DNA from: Plasmopara viticola
Lineage: Eukaryota; Oomycota; Peronosporomycetes; Peronosporales; Peronosporaceae
DNA: 64,000 bases
Direction: 5' to 3'
Assembly (NCBI GenBank): GCA_001695595.3
Contig: MBPM02000002.1
Span: forward strand, 2,331,608 to 2,395,607
Positions within the stretch are counted from its first letter, which is position 1. Each line of letters begins with the position of its first letter. Positions 1 to 11,734 of this stretch are shown here, piece after piece. The position numbers and the translations under genes are program-made. The notes beneath the pieces were generated by a model that did no database searches, was not told the DNA's origin, and worked only from the letters and a program-made list of their open reading frames with translations.

Positions 1-180
1 TCCATGATTCGATACCTTCGTCAAATCTCTTAATAAATAGGAGGGTCTGTCACTTCTGGTCGCCTTTTGATACGGCAAAAAACTCAAAGCGCTCATCAAC
101 CTGTTGCTTTGGGCCTACATTTGATCTTGCAGCTGGGCTTATTATTGCTGTGTTGCTGAGTAAACTTGAACTATAATATA
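1..180 (-). mobile_element. Ty3/gypsy gag remnant (fragment D), cut by the window edge
   Basis: Positions about 113-160 align by eye with 41642-41690, a Gln-rich gag-like stretch that reads on the minus strand. Weaker similarity extends to position 1. No intact frame remains. The assignment rests on similarity to the larger gypsy remnant at 39.3-41.8 kb. The element may continue beyond the left edge of the window. Confidence 0.4.
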
Positions 181-1597
181 TGTCACGCGGACAAGCTATA
201 AAAGCAACTTAAAGTGCTGATGCAATGTTCACACCTGCAAAACATTTTGATCGCCTTGCAAAAACTTGTCAAGTATCTAGTCGATGAGAGATTCTAGGAG
301 CAGTTCAGGTCGTTCGCAAAAATGTGAAAGTTGTCACACCGGGCAAACCCTTGAAGCTCTATCCTAGCTTCTTTGCTCATCCAAGAAATACTTCATGCTT
401 TTGTCAAATATTAGACAATAATCTGTAGAGATCTGCATTATCTCTTATATTTTCTATAGTCTTCTCTATTATGTCTGCTATTACTAAGAATCTTGTCATC
501 AATCTTAATCATCCACACCGCTCACTCCGTACACGACTTGATCGGAGATCTAAATCATCCCAAAATGCAAAGTGTACGTTGCTACTTCCTTATGGTCGTA
601 GCCAGCCATCAAACCTGCTCTCACACCAGTTCTATCAAAAACGACGCTTTAAATCCACTTTGGCGAGCCATCTCGGCTCATCATAGTCATTCCGGTGAGC
701 CAAAAACTTAGGCATGATCGTAGGTGATCTTGTGAAGTCTGAATGTCACATAAATGGTCGTGCTCACTTCAAGCTCATCTTGTTAAAAATTTGCTTCCAA
801 TTAAGTTCAGGCGATATCGCTCCATCAATATCCACCGGATTAAATTTATCAATTATAAGCATATATCTGGGGACACTATCACCAGCATGAGTTAGGCACA
901 TGTGAGATCAAAACCAAGGCAATTTCTTTACCCCACTGTCTCAAGTCAGACCGCTCGCTGATTCAACATCTCTCACGCAAAAGACCATGCAATTTTTGTA
1001 GAAAGCCTTCCTTCACGCAGTTCAAATTTAGCCACTGCCGATGACTCGCATTAATGTCATGGACACTACACTTTTCGAATATGTTCATCTGCTTGCTCTA
1101 TAATCGCTTTTATCACGAGTCTACTAGTACAACCGTATGAATGCGGTATTGCCATCTACTCGGATCACAACTTTTTCGTCTGGTGTAAATAGCATCTTAA
1201 GTACTAAATAAAGGTAGCCTCGTCGTGGCTAAACAGGTAAGCCGCATTAATTGCACGTGTCCAAAGCTCCACGTACTCATTAGACAGCACTAGTAACGTA
1301 AATTTTAAGTGATAGGGCCACAGTTTGCCCCATTAACTCAGTTGTCCTATTGGATTGTGCCATATTTAGCTCACTGTATTTGCCATAAAATGCGACCAAG
1401 CGCTCGAAAAAAAGCGATTTAGACGATATGTTAGATTGCGTGGGATCGTTTTCTGGCTGCACGCTGTAAAAAAAAAACACTCGATCGTTTTTTGGCAGAT
1501 CAGCTTGTCAGCGCCTCAAAAGATGGAGGCCGTCTACTCGTTTGGCTCATGATAATTTATCCGCCATAATTGTGTAAGCAAGACTAGAGATTAAAGC
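181..1597. other. Gene-poor AT-rich stretch, nothing recognised
   Basis: Only short, low-quality open frames occur here. One of them, 471-686 (+), contains an RSLR tetrapeptide but has no signal peptide and is not accepted as an effector. No RNA gene or recognisable transposon domain was seen. Confidence 0.5.
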
Positions 1598-1910
1598 TAC
1601 CGTAATCCACGCGCTAGGACTAAGCTGCGTCTAGCTCAGGATGCTGGTAGCTATCCGACCCATATTGGCACTAGGTTCCGTGCCGCTCATTAATCTTTGG
1701 GACTTTTTCGGTCATTGGGGCGTCTAGCCCACCTAACTCTTTCATTACCCAATCGGGCGCGAGTTGGTAGGGCGGTCACACTCTCGGGTGTGATTGCTCG
1801 TCCACTTTAGTAAGCTATCTTTGATTGCCATTAAAATATCCCATGGGTAATGAACGAGGTACCTCCCGGTCTTAAATCAAGCGGCTAGCCACCCGAGCCA
1901 CGGGGTCGGT
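1598..1910 (-). mobile_element. tRNA-derived SINE-like repeat, copy 1
   Basis: This segment aligns over its whole length with 52690-53001, and the similarity stops sharply at both ends. On the minus strand the element begins near 1910 with a tRNA-like head. TGGCTCGGGTGGCTAG resembles an RNA polymerase III A box, and a degenerate B box (GTTCATTACC) follows at tRNA-like spacing. The body extends to about 1598. The copy is more decayed at the B box than copy 2. Type is inferred from size (~313 bp), head structure and repetition. Confidence 0.65.
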
Positions 1911-3716
1911 AAAGCAAGACTAGATAAGTCGTTTGAATGTTACCTAACACTTTAGCTTAAGCACTGAAAGCACATTCCGTGTCTTTACAAATGACTGAAT
2001 GTCTTAAATACCGTTGTACGCTCCTGTTAGGCTACAACAATAAAATGCATTCGATCCGTTGATAAGTGTGGTCGACCACTTAATGTTCTTCCTTTAAACC
2101 CGCAGATCTTCAGGTACCGTCAGCTGCAGGCATCTTGTTTAACGTCCTATTTTTTTCTGCGCTAAGCCTCCTCTCAGATATTTATTACATAGCCCGCTCT
2201 CCATGATTATTTATCATGGGCTTGGAGCACTCGATTCCTCCAGTTACGTTAGATCTCATCCGTCTTAAGCACTTTGTCAACACTCTCTTGGCGAGGCCAC
2301 GGTTTGGTTGCCCTAGCTATAAGTAAAATTCGGTCGTTAGTTCTTTTGATAGTTATTTGTATATGCATGGTCTACCTTCAAGGTCAACGCTGGTCCAGCC
2401 TGGGGCCTTATTGCTGAGCTTGCTCATTTCGTCAACACTCTGGCTCCAGATCCTATCAAAACTTGAAGCTAATTTATCGATAATGTTTTCAGTTGATTTG
2501 GTTCTTGCTGGTGAAGAGGGGTCAGATAAGGCAATTTCGCTACCCATATGATTGATAGCTAGATGGGAGTCACCACTGACAATCAAACGCATCTTGTCCG
2601 TATTAGTCGGTGGATCAAATTTTAAGAGCAAGGGGGTACTCTGCATGAAAAACCTTCCACAATCTTCCTTCATGGTAATTTTTATACAGCTTCTACTGCC
2701 TGTTTAACACCACAGCTGACGCGAGACGAACAAATAGAATCATTGCTTTTTACCATAGGTAGGGTGTCAACAATTTACTGGCATAATTTTTTTAGTGGTA
2801 AGGTCGACGCTAAGAAAACATGACTTTATTTACAAGCATGCAATATCTCGAAAAGTCCGTCCTCGCCTCTAGTACCTGGACACAAGAGTGGGCCCGTTCA
2901 CACGTGTTGCTTAGTGCTAAAACTCAATTGCTCTGGTGTTACCGCATTCCGATCCGGGGTGGCTTCCCGCTGTAGGAGCCTATGCAAGTGACTTGGCGAT
3001 CTCGGCTACGCTGAAGAAATCAAGACGGTACACTCTTTTTTGTAATATTAATCAGTCTGATGAAGAAGGCCCTTGTGCGGATCCTGAACGTATATACCGC
3101 AATGACAATTATCAGATTCAAAACTTCATTGACCTGAAAGTACACTCTTGCTTATCTAATCCGATTACCTGGCCGACAAAAAAGACTCGGTGGCTAAGCA
3201 CACTTGCGCCGTACCTTATTAAAACCTGATCTGACATACAACCTAATTTTTGGACACCCCGTAGGAATCAAGTTCGCCTATTTCGTAAAGAGATGACGTA
3301 AAATTCAAACAGACCCCAACAGATCTGTAAGATTAATTTATTTTGTCTGAAAAGGATTGCATCGATCGCAGCGCTTACGGGAACGGCATGCTGATCAGGC
3401 AGGTACCGCCGCGCTTGCCAAAGACGACTTTTCCTTCGAAAAGTAGGTTGTCCATTAAAAGTTTACTCCTTATCCTTTGTTCTAATCGTGCCGGGCATTT
3501 GAGCCTTGACACTCACCACTCGCCATTTTTCTATAAATAAAGCTCGGTCCGAACGCTTCTGAATGGATTACCAGTCCGTCAAGGTAAAAAAAACTATTGC
3601 GAAGTGTTGAGTACTATTTCGAAAATTAGAAAAAGAGCATTAAATTTGAAAAAGCAAAAATTTAAAAGCCCCCATCTAAACCCAATACTGCCACGAACGC
3701 CGGACACATTTCCGCC
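1911..3716. other. Intergenic region upstream of KIN17 with unassigned open frames
   Basis: There is no recognisable gene. An uninterrupted minus-strand frame at 2353-2673 (106 codons) has a plausible amino-acid mix but matches no family I recognise. A 97-codon plus-strand frame lies at 2936-3229. Both could be chance frames or transposon debris. The last ~150 bp before 3717 are A-rich and probably hold the KIN17 promoter and 5' leader. Confidence 0.4.
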
Positions 3717-4994
3717 ATGGGCAAGCACGATTTTTTGACGCCAAAAGCCATCGGCATTCGTATCAAGGTACCCGCTTTTTCCTTGCAGACTCCTCTTTGC
3801 TTTGTATCATCCAACGAACGACTCACTTGTCCTCGCACGAACCTTTAGGCAAAAGGGCTCCAAAAGCTCCGCTGGTTCTGCCAAGTGTGTCAAAAGCAGT
3901 GTCGTGATGAAAATGGCTTCAAATGCCACACAACCTCTGAGGCACATCAACGGCAAATGTTGATCGTGGCCAACAACCCGGACAAGTTCATGAGCGGGTA
4001 CAGTGAATTGTTTGAAGAGGCTTTTCTAGAAAACTTGAGACGTCGCCACGGCACGAAGAGGATGCGAGCCACTCATGTGTACAACGAATACATTTCTGAT
4101 AAGATGCATGTTCATATGAATGCCACTCAGTGGACGACGCTTGGCAGCTTCGTTCAGTACTTAGGACGCTCGGGCAAGTGCGTGGTGGACGAGACGGAAA
4201 AAGGGTGGCATATTCAATACATTGATAGGGATCCAAAAGCAATTGCGAGGCAACAAGAGCTAAATAAAAAGAAAAAAGCGGAATTGGACCATGAAGAGAG
4301 GAACCGACTTTTTATCGAACGGCAACTAAAAATTGCTACTGAAAAGAATGGTGCGGGAACCCACGTACAGCCCACGAAATTGCAGCGAGGAGAGAATGGA
4401 GAAAAGATAAAGTTGTCATTGAGTGGAAATATAGATAACAGAAAGAAGGAGGAAACTAAGGTTGCTGTTTTTGGAGCCGAATGTTCAGAGTTGTTTAAAG
4501 AAACAGACAGACATAAAGTGAACAAAAGATATACAAATAAACGGCACGCTGTCGACGCGATTATGGAGGAAGAAGAGCGGAGGAGACAGGAGAAGAGACA
4601 ACAGCTGGAAGTAGAGTCGAAACGGCAGCGGAAGGAGAATTGGATTATCACTGGCATTGTAGTCAAGGTAACGAACAAAAAGGTCGGTGACGGCGCTTAT
4701 TACAAGTGCAAGGGAGTGGTTGAGAACGTGAAGGACAAGTTTTGCGCAACGGTAAAGTTATTGGACTCTGGAGCTGTGTTACGGCTTGATCAGGAGGACC
4801 TAGAGACGGTGATTCCGAAACCAGGACGCATGGTGAAGGTTGTGAATGGGTTTAGACGCGGTTGCACAGCGAAATTACTCGACATTGCACTAGACAAATT
4901 TTGCGCTCGAATTCGAATTGACTCAGGGTCGCATAGAGGAGAGATTGTGGATGGAGTTGAGTACGAAGACATTTGCAGACTTGCTGACGATTAA
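3717..4994 (+). CDS. KIN: KIN17 DNA/RNA-binding protein
   Basis: The gene has two exons, 3717-3767 and 3849-4994, with an 81-bp intron (GTACCC...TTTAG, phase 0), giving 398 residues against about 393 for human KIN17. Exon 1 encodes MGKHDFLTPKAIGIRIK, the near-invariant KIN17 start. The joined exon 2 opens with the C2H2-type zinc finger (Cys28, Cys31, His44, His50). The winged-helix region follows at residues ~50-160, including HMNATQW and the GWxIQYIDRDP signature. A long basic, Glu/Lys-rich coiled region comes next, then a C-terminal tandem KOW/SH3-like domain from about residue 275. KIN17 is a nuclear protein tied to DNA replication and repair and to spliceosomal RNA. The first exon is short and easily missed, but the family match makes the model firm. 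Confidence 0.95.
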
Positions 4995-5596
4995 CAAGAG
5001 CGAATGTATGATGCGATTTATCGGAAAAGGGGATTTCTGTCAGCTGTTGCAGCGATGCTAGAGACAAATCTGGCATGTTTTCTTCCTGCGCTTTTCCGAC
5101 TATGTATATGAGTAGGGTACTAAAGCCAGCTTTTTCGCTTTATAATTTTGGTTTTGGACACGGTGAGACTCATTTGGGCAACATGTTTTGAACTGGCAAG
5201 CATTAAGAGGAGCGTTTCTGATCACAAATACATGGAGGTTGCACCTAGGCGCAGCCTCACCATATACAACCGATACAACTTCTGGTAATTGGAACCACCG
5301 TTTTAATGGCTTCATTAAAGGCCATTTTTAGCGACACAAGTTTGGCTAGATATAAAAAAATGAATCTTACAGCTACCCTAATAGAATTTCTGCAAAAAAT
5401 GTACTGGTTGCAAAACGCACATTTGATCAACCATGTCCAGGCGGATCTGCATCTCTGCATTAAATGCTGCAATTAAGACAGACTGTACCTACATCACAGG
5501 CTACGCTAAAATCGAAAGGCCCGCGTTGAACAAATTGCTGTTTTTCTTGCTGCTTCCAAGTACTAAATTTAGACTTCTAGTCAACAGACCTTTCGA
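4995..5596. other. Spacer between KIN17 and the coiled-coil gene
   Basis: This 600-bp spacer lies between two genes of the same orientation. It should contain the KIN17 3' end and the next promoter. No repeat, RNA gene or convincing coding stretch was seen. Confidence 0.5.
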
Positions 5597-6466
5597 ATGG
5601 ACGCTCCTCCTCCGGCATCAACAAGTACAAAGAGTGGTAGTTGTGAAAATGCATCGTCAGTCTTGAAAAGGTTTATAGCAGTGCGGGGCCTCACGGAAAA
5701 GAATCAAAGCCAGCAAGGTTCCGAGCCAACGTCTATCCGGCTCACAGCCAAATTCTTGTCACCAAAGTACACAAAGCGTCAATATGGAGAAAGAGCGACC
5801 GCACAACGCACTGCGCTCGGACAGTCGCCTGATGATTGCAGCAGCAGCGCGGATACTTGTCGAAAGCGACAGCACGAGTTATTGCACATACACAAGGATG
5901 AAGAAGAGGTTGACAAGGCGTTTCTTAAGGAAACGCGAGCACTCGTGTATGAACGGGAATCGCTGGATAAAGTTGCGGTAAATCGAGAGAAAAATCGTCT
6001 CGATTTTGAAAAAAGATTGCGGAGGCTAATGGTGGAGGTCCGAGGGCTGAAGGCTTCAGAAGAGGAGAGTTATGGAACAAGGCCAAACAGTGCGAGATAA
6101 TTTGCATGAGCTGGAAGCTAAAACTTGACGTTTTTGTAGCAAAATGTTAAGACGATGTTCGATGCGTAAAACTTAGCTTCAAAGAGAACGACTTCAAGCA
6201 GCGATCGGCAGTAAGATATTGCCACTCACGGTCAAGTGGGTAAAAATATATAAGAAAAAGACCATTTCGATCGTTTTCTTTCTCTAATAAAACAAGAAAA
6301 AGCCGAATTTTCATCTCATTTGCTTCAATTTACAGCGACGCTGGAGCTGCATGAGATAATCGTCGGCATAGTAAATAAGAGCGATCTGCAACACGTAGTA
6401 AATGGCTTTTTAAATCGTGCTAGCTTCGATCTATCTAAACATAAAGAGACGCACTCTTTAAATTGA
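5597..6466 (+). CDS. Small coiled-coil protein, three-exon model, function unknown
   Basis: Exon 1 starts at ATG 5597 and stays open to 6100, but its last residues lose coding character. The best model splices out of it at 6037 (phase 0, weak donor GTCCGA) or 6031 into a 34-bp exon at 6177-6210. That exon encodes LQRERLQAAIG and is followed by a strong donor GTAAGA. A 125-bp intron ends in TTTACAG, and the last exon 6336-6466 reads TLELHEIIVGIVNKSDLQ and onward to TGA. The N-terminus is Ser/Thr-rich and low in complexity. Residues ~100-155 are Glu/Arg/Lys-rich, with heptad-like spacing that continues into exon 2. I do not recognise the family. It ends 22 bp before the next ATG. The exon 1 donor is the uncertain part. 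Confidence 0.55.
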
Positions 6467-6488
6467 CAAAACGCCTTTTGTGTCTTTC

Positions 6489-9400
6489 ATGGAAACGGTT
6501 CGCAGTATTTACTCCGATGGAAGTCTCGCTTCTGGTCGTCTCAGTGATGCTCCTACTCCCCCTTCCTTCTCGAGCTTGCACTCGCTCACCAACAGCATTT
6601 CTACCAGTCTTGACTCACCGACCAACCATGAAGAACCGTTGCAGGGGTGCAAAGTCGCTAGAGATCATGAATCGAAGAAAATCAAGCAAAATTTCAATGA
6701 AATCGATCGACAGGAACATATTGTAGCTGCTAATCGTCAGTGTGAAGCACAGCGAGAGATAGAGCGACAAGCACGTCGAAAGGAAATGGACACGTGGGAG
6801 ACAAATCCTAATGACTTGCGTCGAATCAAACTTCAATCTCAGAAAAGAAGTCGTGATCGAATGCGAACGCTGAAAAAATGGTATAGCTTTGCAAATGCAA
6901 GTCCGCGTGCAGAAGTGCAACCGATGTTTGCAGCTATCATCACTCAAAAGAGTAGCAACCAAGAAAAACTTAGTCAAAAGAGGATCGTGAAGAGAGTACC
7001 AAACGAAAAAGTTGCTGCTGTCAGGAACGGAAGAGATCACGAAAAGCTAGAGAATGTGCGTAAGTGTCCATCAAAAGCGTTTCAATCCAAGTTAGACAAT
7101 TTGGAGCACCATGGAGCTCAGGTGACAAGCCCAATTCGAGCAAAGACTCGGGTACGGCATCGACGAAGTGCAAGAGAATTGGTCCACTTGACTCCGCTGT
7201 CGAGCCAAGGACGCCGCGATTGGCAGAGGGCGAAAAGCACCACGTACTTTCCGGAATGGTACGCTGCAGACGAGATTCAAAGACTCGGAACTTCAAGTTC
7301 GTGGCATGCTCTTCGCTCCGTATCGCATCACCAAACTGAGACCGAGGACGCACTTGACGACGCTGAAGTAGCGGAATATTTACTGCGCTACCGCAAAGTT
7401 GCACGACACAAGGATGCGGTGGTGAAAGTCCAAGCGGCTTGGAGAATGTTTCAACGAAAACGAAAATTCTTGGCATGGCGACAACGAAAAAGGCGCCACT
7501 GTCGAGCAATCTTTGAGCGTTGGGTCATGTTGTATCGTGTACGTCGCCGGGCTGTGCACTCGCTCGTCCGCAACTATTTGAAAATGTGGCAAGCAAATGT
7601 TAACGAGGCACTGCAGCTTTGTGAGATGGAACTTTATATCTTTCGACAAGTTGCAAGGCAGTTAAAGCCCTCGCGCTTGGTCTTAAATCTCGTTGCAATC
7701 TCTGAACATGACGACGACCGAGCTAGTCGCTTCGACGCGAAAACGATGATAAATAACGACTGTGCAAGAAATCCTGCACTTGTCGACGCGGCTCTTAGTG
7801 CCTCAGGTGCTAACGTCAAGTCCAATCTCCTTGGAAAAGAATTTCGAAGAGGTATGCATCTACGCGCTCAGCACGTCGCAGCTCGGGAAGTCGTGCGCAA
7901 GAAGATGGTGCATCACGTGTTTCGACTCTGGAGAAGCGGTCACGAAAAGAACAAGAGAAGGACGTTGAATGCACAGCTTTGTCTCAAGCGAGCCGTTCGA
8001 ATGGCCTTGAGCACGCGACAGCGCTGGCCTGCCGAGATTTTACTGGCAGTGTTTGAGATTTGGGCACGATACGCAACGTTCACTCGGTGTCGACGTCTGG
8101 GCATCCCATTGCCAGACTTTGCACAGCCGAATCCATTCTGGGACATTTGGCTCTACAACTATCAGGAACGTCAAGTTCGACGCGTCAAAGCGGCTGCAAA
8201 AGCACCAGTTGCACGACTTCGGCGTGTGTTTTATCGCTGGTCTACGATTGCACGCCGTACGTTTTGCAACAAGAACAAAGTAGTAGTAGCGAAGAGTTCG
8301 TATGCACGAATGTTGCAGCTCAAGGCCTTTAACGAGTGGCGAGAAGCCATTGCAGCTAGTGTGAGAAGGAAGGAGTGCAAACGACAAGCGCTCCTTCGAT
8401 TGCATCGTTACACTCGTGCCAGACGGAAGATGCATTTGCTACAGAATGTGCTTTTGGATTGGCGACGAACGTGGCTAGCACATCGATCCATACGCGAGTG
8501 GATCAAGGTGCACTATCGAGTAACGTTTAAGCGGGAGCTTCTTGTTTCAAGGCGTGCGATGTGGCGCACACACTTGCGTCGTGTATTGGCTTTATGGCGA
8601 GGAGAGCGCGCTGCCCTTGTGGTATGGAGATGTTTCAAGGCGTGGACTCGATTTGTTGGAAAGCGCAACGCATTTCTTAAACTTTGCTGGTTATGCGCTC
8701 GTCAACAGCGACACAGCATGCTCTCAAGTATTCTCGATGCTTGGAAAGCAGCGAGATCAAAGCAGGTCGAATATAATTTGGAAGAAATGTGGCGAATGGA
8801 TGCGTGGGATGTGTACCGTAACGTCTCGAGATATGTTCCAATAATGTGTTATGGTCGATCCTCTGACGCTAGTGTTTTCGTTGACGGATTACATGGAAAT
8901 TCGCTACCTTTTAAAAATCACGAACCGCTCAATGGGATATCTGGAGATGCTGCTCAAGATCCTTGGGCTGTTGTTGCGCACGATAGCGTTAAAGCACGGG
9001 AGTTTTTTTTGGGAAAGCTTGCGTTAGGTAGTACGACTCGAAGTATACCTTTTCAGGAAAATGATGCTTTCAAATCTCGAGATCTTCGTTTTCGGCATCA
9101 AACCGATCACTTTCATTACCGATCGCTGTGGTGTGTGACCACATTTATGGTGAGAGAGCTTTATAGCGGACCATTGAATGTCGGAAAGGGTGGTTGGACT
9201 AGCCCATTACGCGACATGCTATGGCTTCGTTCAACGCACTTTTATTTTCCTTCTGCTTCTGACTTTGAGCCCGCAATCACGCGGTCTCTTGCGTTTATAA
9301 ACGCGCTTAAGACACGACTACATGTTACGCCGCGAAGCATTTTACAGGCACTTGAATCGATTGAGCCTAAGACTGGTCTCGGCATTGATGAGATAAAAGA

Positions 9401-11198
9401 GCGGGTAGTAGCCAGAACAGCAGAGACGCGCGAGATGGGCGACTACGAGGCCTATGCACGATATCTTTTGGCAAGTCCACTGGACAATGAGGCCTGTGAA
9501 AAGGACCTGATTGCCAATTTTGAACAATCATTGTACTCGTTGGATTATACAGTGGAGGAAATCCTTTTACAAGCCAATCGCTTTGAAATTGAACGTACAC
9601 GTGCAGAAGGTGAAGTGTGGGAACTTTACCAATGCCTTCAGCGTAGCGAGAAGGCTTGGATTGCACTCTTCGATGACGAAGCGGATAAGCGTGTTAAAAT
9701 GCTGCGATTTTTTTCAAATGGCAATAGAGCAGACTTTTTCTTTCAAACGGAACTCTTTCAGCTAAATTTTGAGCACTTTATCCGTCGCGATTACAACGAA
9801 AGCGGGACAGTTATGCAGGAAGCGCTTCTTCACGAGGTGACTACTTTAATGATCGAGGCAAAGCGAGCTGTACAGAAAGCTGAAAGTAAGGTGACACGAG
9901 CCCAGGATGAGCTCGACAAAAAGCAACGTGCACATCACAGAGCGATACTTGCACCTGAAACCTCTATAGAGGACATTTGTGTGACGCGCCAAGCTTTCGA
10001 ATATTCGCGGCTTGAAATGGCGAGGACGATGATTATATGTCATGACGTAAAAGCTATCGTCGAGCGCTTTGAGCATGCCCAGCAAGTACTTCATATGGAT
10101 AAAAAGTGTTCCGAATTCAAAGACGTGTGCTCAGCTCTCGAGCGACCTCAATCTGAGTCACCACAATCGATTGACGCGAAAAGAGCGTTTCTTTTGCAAC
10201 AAAAAGCGGAGTTTGCTCATGTGTTTCAAAAGATGATCGAATCGAAGGCGACTCAGCCTACTTCACAAGCTCCATACCGTCTTCAGAAAACCGTCATTAT
10301 GAAGCTGCACAAGCTCTTTGTGTTGCATTTGCTGTGGGCTTGTTGCTGCTGGTTTGTCGAGCACAAGAAAACAGATGAGTGTGAAAATAGCAGCGCTGTG
10401 AGTGACAACAGTGGTTGTGAACAAGATATGTTTCAGGTAGAAGAAGACTTACGTAAACCAGAGCAAAGGAGTGCAAAAGAGTGTAGTAGTGCTGAAACTC
10501 TCACTGCAAAGAAATTACCTCAACGCCACGAAAGCATTGCAAAGACGAATCGAATTATCGAGACAAAGCATCAAAGCAACGAATCGCAATCTACTGAAGT
10601 TCTGGAGATTGAGTCGATGGCCGCGATGTATGCAGCGAGCACTAAGCTTCTGTTTGTAGACACGCGTCGTTCTTTTCCAGCAATCGAGCGAGCGGAAGTG
10701 ATCACCAAGAAAAGTGAAAGATTTGCTGTGACTTTCGAGCACAATGCAGTCACGGGTGAGCTCGAATTGCCTTCTTACCCCTCAACTTGGCCCACTGAAG
10801 CGGCCCCACTAGAACCTCCTCTTGTGCTCCAGACGGCAAGAAATCGAAGGAATCGGAAGAAGGAAGAACTTCAACGCGCAATGAGGCATCGTAGACTTCA
10901 ATGCCCAATTGCCAAGAAGAAAAGTGAAAGCGATAGCGAAGAAGAGACGGAGTCACAGAATGACCTGCCTGTAGTGCCCATAATCAAAGGCACTAAGCTC
11001 TTTTTTGCCAATTTCGTCCTCGGTGATGGTGCCATTTCCTCAACCAAGTCTTTGTCTCTTACTGATCCATTACAATCGAATACTGCGGTAGATACCGAGG
11101 CAATTTGGAAACGTAAGTCAGCGAATGTGTTGGTCCCGAGAATCAAGAAGGTTCTGGCCTATCACACTTCTAAAGGAAAAGAGCACTTGCAAGCTTAA
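6489..11198 (+). CDS. SFI1-like centrin-binding repeat protein
   Basis: This is an uninterrupted frame of 1569 residues from ATG 6489. Residues ~300-760 hold an IQ-like segment (VVKVQAAWRMFQRKRK) and then a series of helices with an aromatic core spaced about 25-40 residues apart. They include FERWVMLY, LKMWQANV, FRLWRSG, FEIWARY, FYRWSTIA, FNEWREAI, LLDWRRTW, LALWRGE, FKAWTRF and LDAWKAA. This is the signature of SFI1-type repeats, which bind centrin at centrosomes, spindle poles and basal bodies. The N-terminus is basic and Ser-rich. Residues ~1030-1270 are predicted coiled coil, and the C-terminus is charged. A strong donor (GTAAGT, 11113-11118) lies just before the stop, so an alternative spliced C-terminus is possible. 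A basal-body or spindle role is inferred from the repeats. Confidence 0.8.
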   Translation: METVRSIYSDGSLASGRLSDAPTPPSFSSLHSLTNSISTSLDSPTNHEEPLQGCKVARDHESKKIKQNFNEIDRQEHIVAANRQCEAQREIERQARRKEMDTWETNPNDLRRIKLQSQKRSRDRMRTLKKWYSFANASPRAEVQPMFAAIITQKSSNQEKLSQKRIVKRVPNEKVAAVRNGRDHEKLENVRKCPSKAFQSKLDNLEHHGAQVTSPIRAKTRVRHRRSARELVHLTPLSSQGRRDWQRAKSTTYFPEWYAADEIQRLGTSSSWHALRSVSHHQTETEDALDDAEVAEYLLRYRKVARHKDAVVKVQAAWRMFQRKRKFLAWRQRKRRHCRAIFERWVMLYRVRRRAVHSLVRNYLKMWQANVNEALQLCEMELYIFRQVARQLKPSRLVLNLVAISEHDDDRASRFDAKTMINNDCARNPALVDAALSASGANVKSNLLGKEFRRGMHLRAQHVAAREVVRKKMVHHVFRLWRSGHEKNKRRTLNAQLCLKRAVRMALSTRQRWPAEILLAVFEIWARYATFTRCRRLGIPLPDFAQPNPFWDIWLYNYQERQVRRVKAAAKAPVARLRRVFYRWSTIARRTFCNKNKVVVAKSSYARMLQLKAFNEWREAIAASVRRKECKRQALLRLHRYTRARRKMHLLQNVLLDWRRTWLAHRSIREWIKVHYRVTFKRELLVSRRAMWRTHLRRVLALWRGERAALVVWRCFKAWTRFVGKRNAFLKLCWLCARQQRHSMLSSILDAWKAARSKQVEYNLEEMWRMDAWDVYRNVSRYVPIMCYGRSSDASVFVDGLHGNSLPFKNHEPLNGISGDAAQDPWAVVAHDSVKAREFFLGKLALGSTTRSIPFQENDAFKSRDLRFRHQTDHFHYRSLWCVTTFMVRELYSGPLNVGKGGWTSPLRDMLWLRSTHFYFPSASDFEPAITRSLAFINALKTRLHVTPRSILQALESIEPKTGLGIDEIKERVVARTAETREMGDYEAYARYLLASPLDNEACEKDLIANFEQSLYSLDYTVEEILLQANRFEIERTRAEGEVWELYQCLQRSEKAWIALFDDEADKRVKMLRFFSNGNRADFFFQTELFQLNFEHFIRRDYNESGTVMQEALLHEVTTLMIEAKRAVQKAESKVTRAQDELDKKQRAHHRAILAPETSIEDICVTRQAFEYSRLEMARTMIICHDVKAIVERFEHAQQVLHMDKKCSEFKDVCSALERPQSESPQSIDAKRAFLLQQKAEFAHVFQKMIESKATQPTSQAPYRLQKTVIMKLHKLFVLHLLWACCCWFVEHKKTDECENSSAVSDNSGCEQDMFQVEEDLRKPEQRSAKECSSAETLTAKKLPQRHESIAKTNRIIETKHQSNESQSTEVLEIESMAAMYAASTKLLFVDTRRSFPAIERAEVITKKSERFAVTFEHNAVTGELELPSYPSTWPTEAAPLEPPLVLQTARNRRNRKKEELQRAMRHRRLQCPIAKKKSESDSEEETESQNDLPVVPIIKGTKLFFANFVLGDGAISSTKSLSLTDPLQSNTAVDTEAIWKRKSANVLVPRIKKVLAYHTSKGKEHLQA

Positions 11199-11734
11199 AC
11201 GTAGCTAGCAAAATTGTGCAAGGCGACAAGATTTTGCCATCTCCACTTGTTGAAAATGAAACCGCTCGAACGTCATGAAAAAAGAAAGTTGGTGAAGATC
11301 TCAAGACTCCTTTGGTCTTATGACGAAATCGACATCTTTGAGAGGCTAAATGGGATGATCAGGCATGACAAAGGCCCATATTGTTGAGAGGGCGCGTGCC
11401 TATCGAACCAAATCCAGCAACCCTACGAAGCAATGATGCGCTTACTATAACGCAGGACTCGAAAAAAATGCTGAGACCCAAATGGTAATAGCAAATTTTG
11501 TTGTCTGATGGTCGTGTAACCCAAATTTGGGGCTGATTAAGCTGGCAGCTTTGTGTTTTTTTGGCTTTTTATTATTTTACTTATCATCTAGTTTTATTTG
11601 CAGTAACGTAGCACACGATTATTGTGTGATCTAAAGTTGTATATATCGCAGTTCAACATGAACGTGCCTAGTCAAGAATACGCCGTCTTCTAAGATTACT
11701 CGTAACTTGGCACAATTGACACACACTAGGGTCG
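11199..11734. other. Spacer with a possible alternative last exon of the SFI1-like gene
   Basis: Splicing from the GTAAGT donor at 11113 to an AG near 11207 would add about 24 codons (SKIVQGDKILPSPLVENETA...), ending in TGA near 11278. A shifted acceptor gives another open stretch to about 11387. The rest of the spacer is AT-rich and should carry the promoter of the p25-alpha gene. Confidence 0.35.

Noticed and set aside
471..686. RSLR tetrapeptide in a short plus-strand frame, as a possible RxLR effector
   Set aside because: There is no hydrophobic signal peptide before the motif and no downstream dEER-like motif; a four-residue match occurs by chance.
2353..2673. 106-codon minus-strand frame as a gene
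   Set aside because: No domain, splice context or neighbour supports it, and an overlapping plus-strand frame is also open.
4214..4678. 154-codon Ser/Phe-rich frame on the minus strand
   Set aside because: It is the complement of the Lys/Glu-rich KIN17 coding strand; GAA/AAG-rich genes give such antisense frames.
7021..7509. 162-codon minus-strand frame, and similar ones across 6.6-11.1 kb
   Set aside because: They lie antisense inside the SFI1-like gene and lack their own features.
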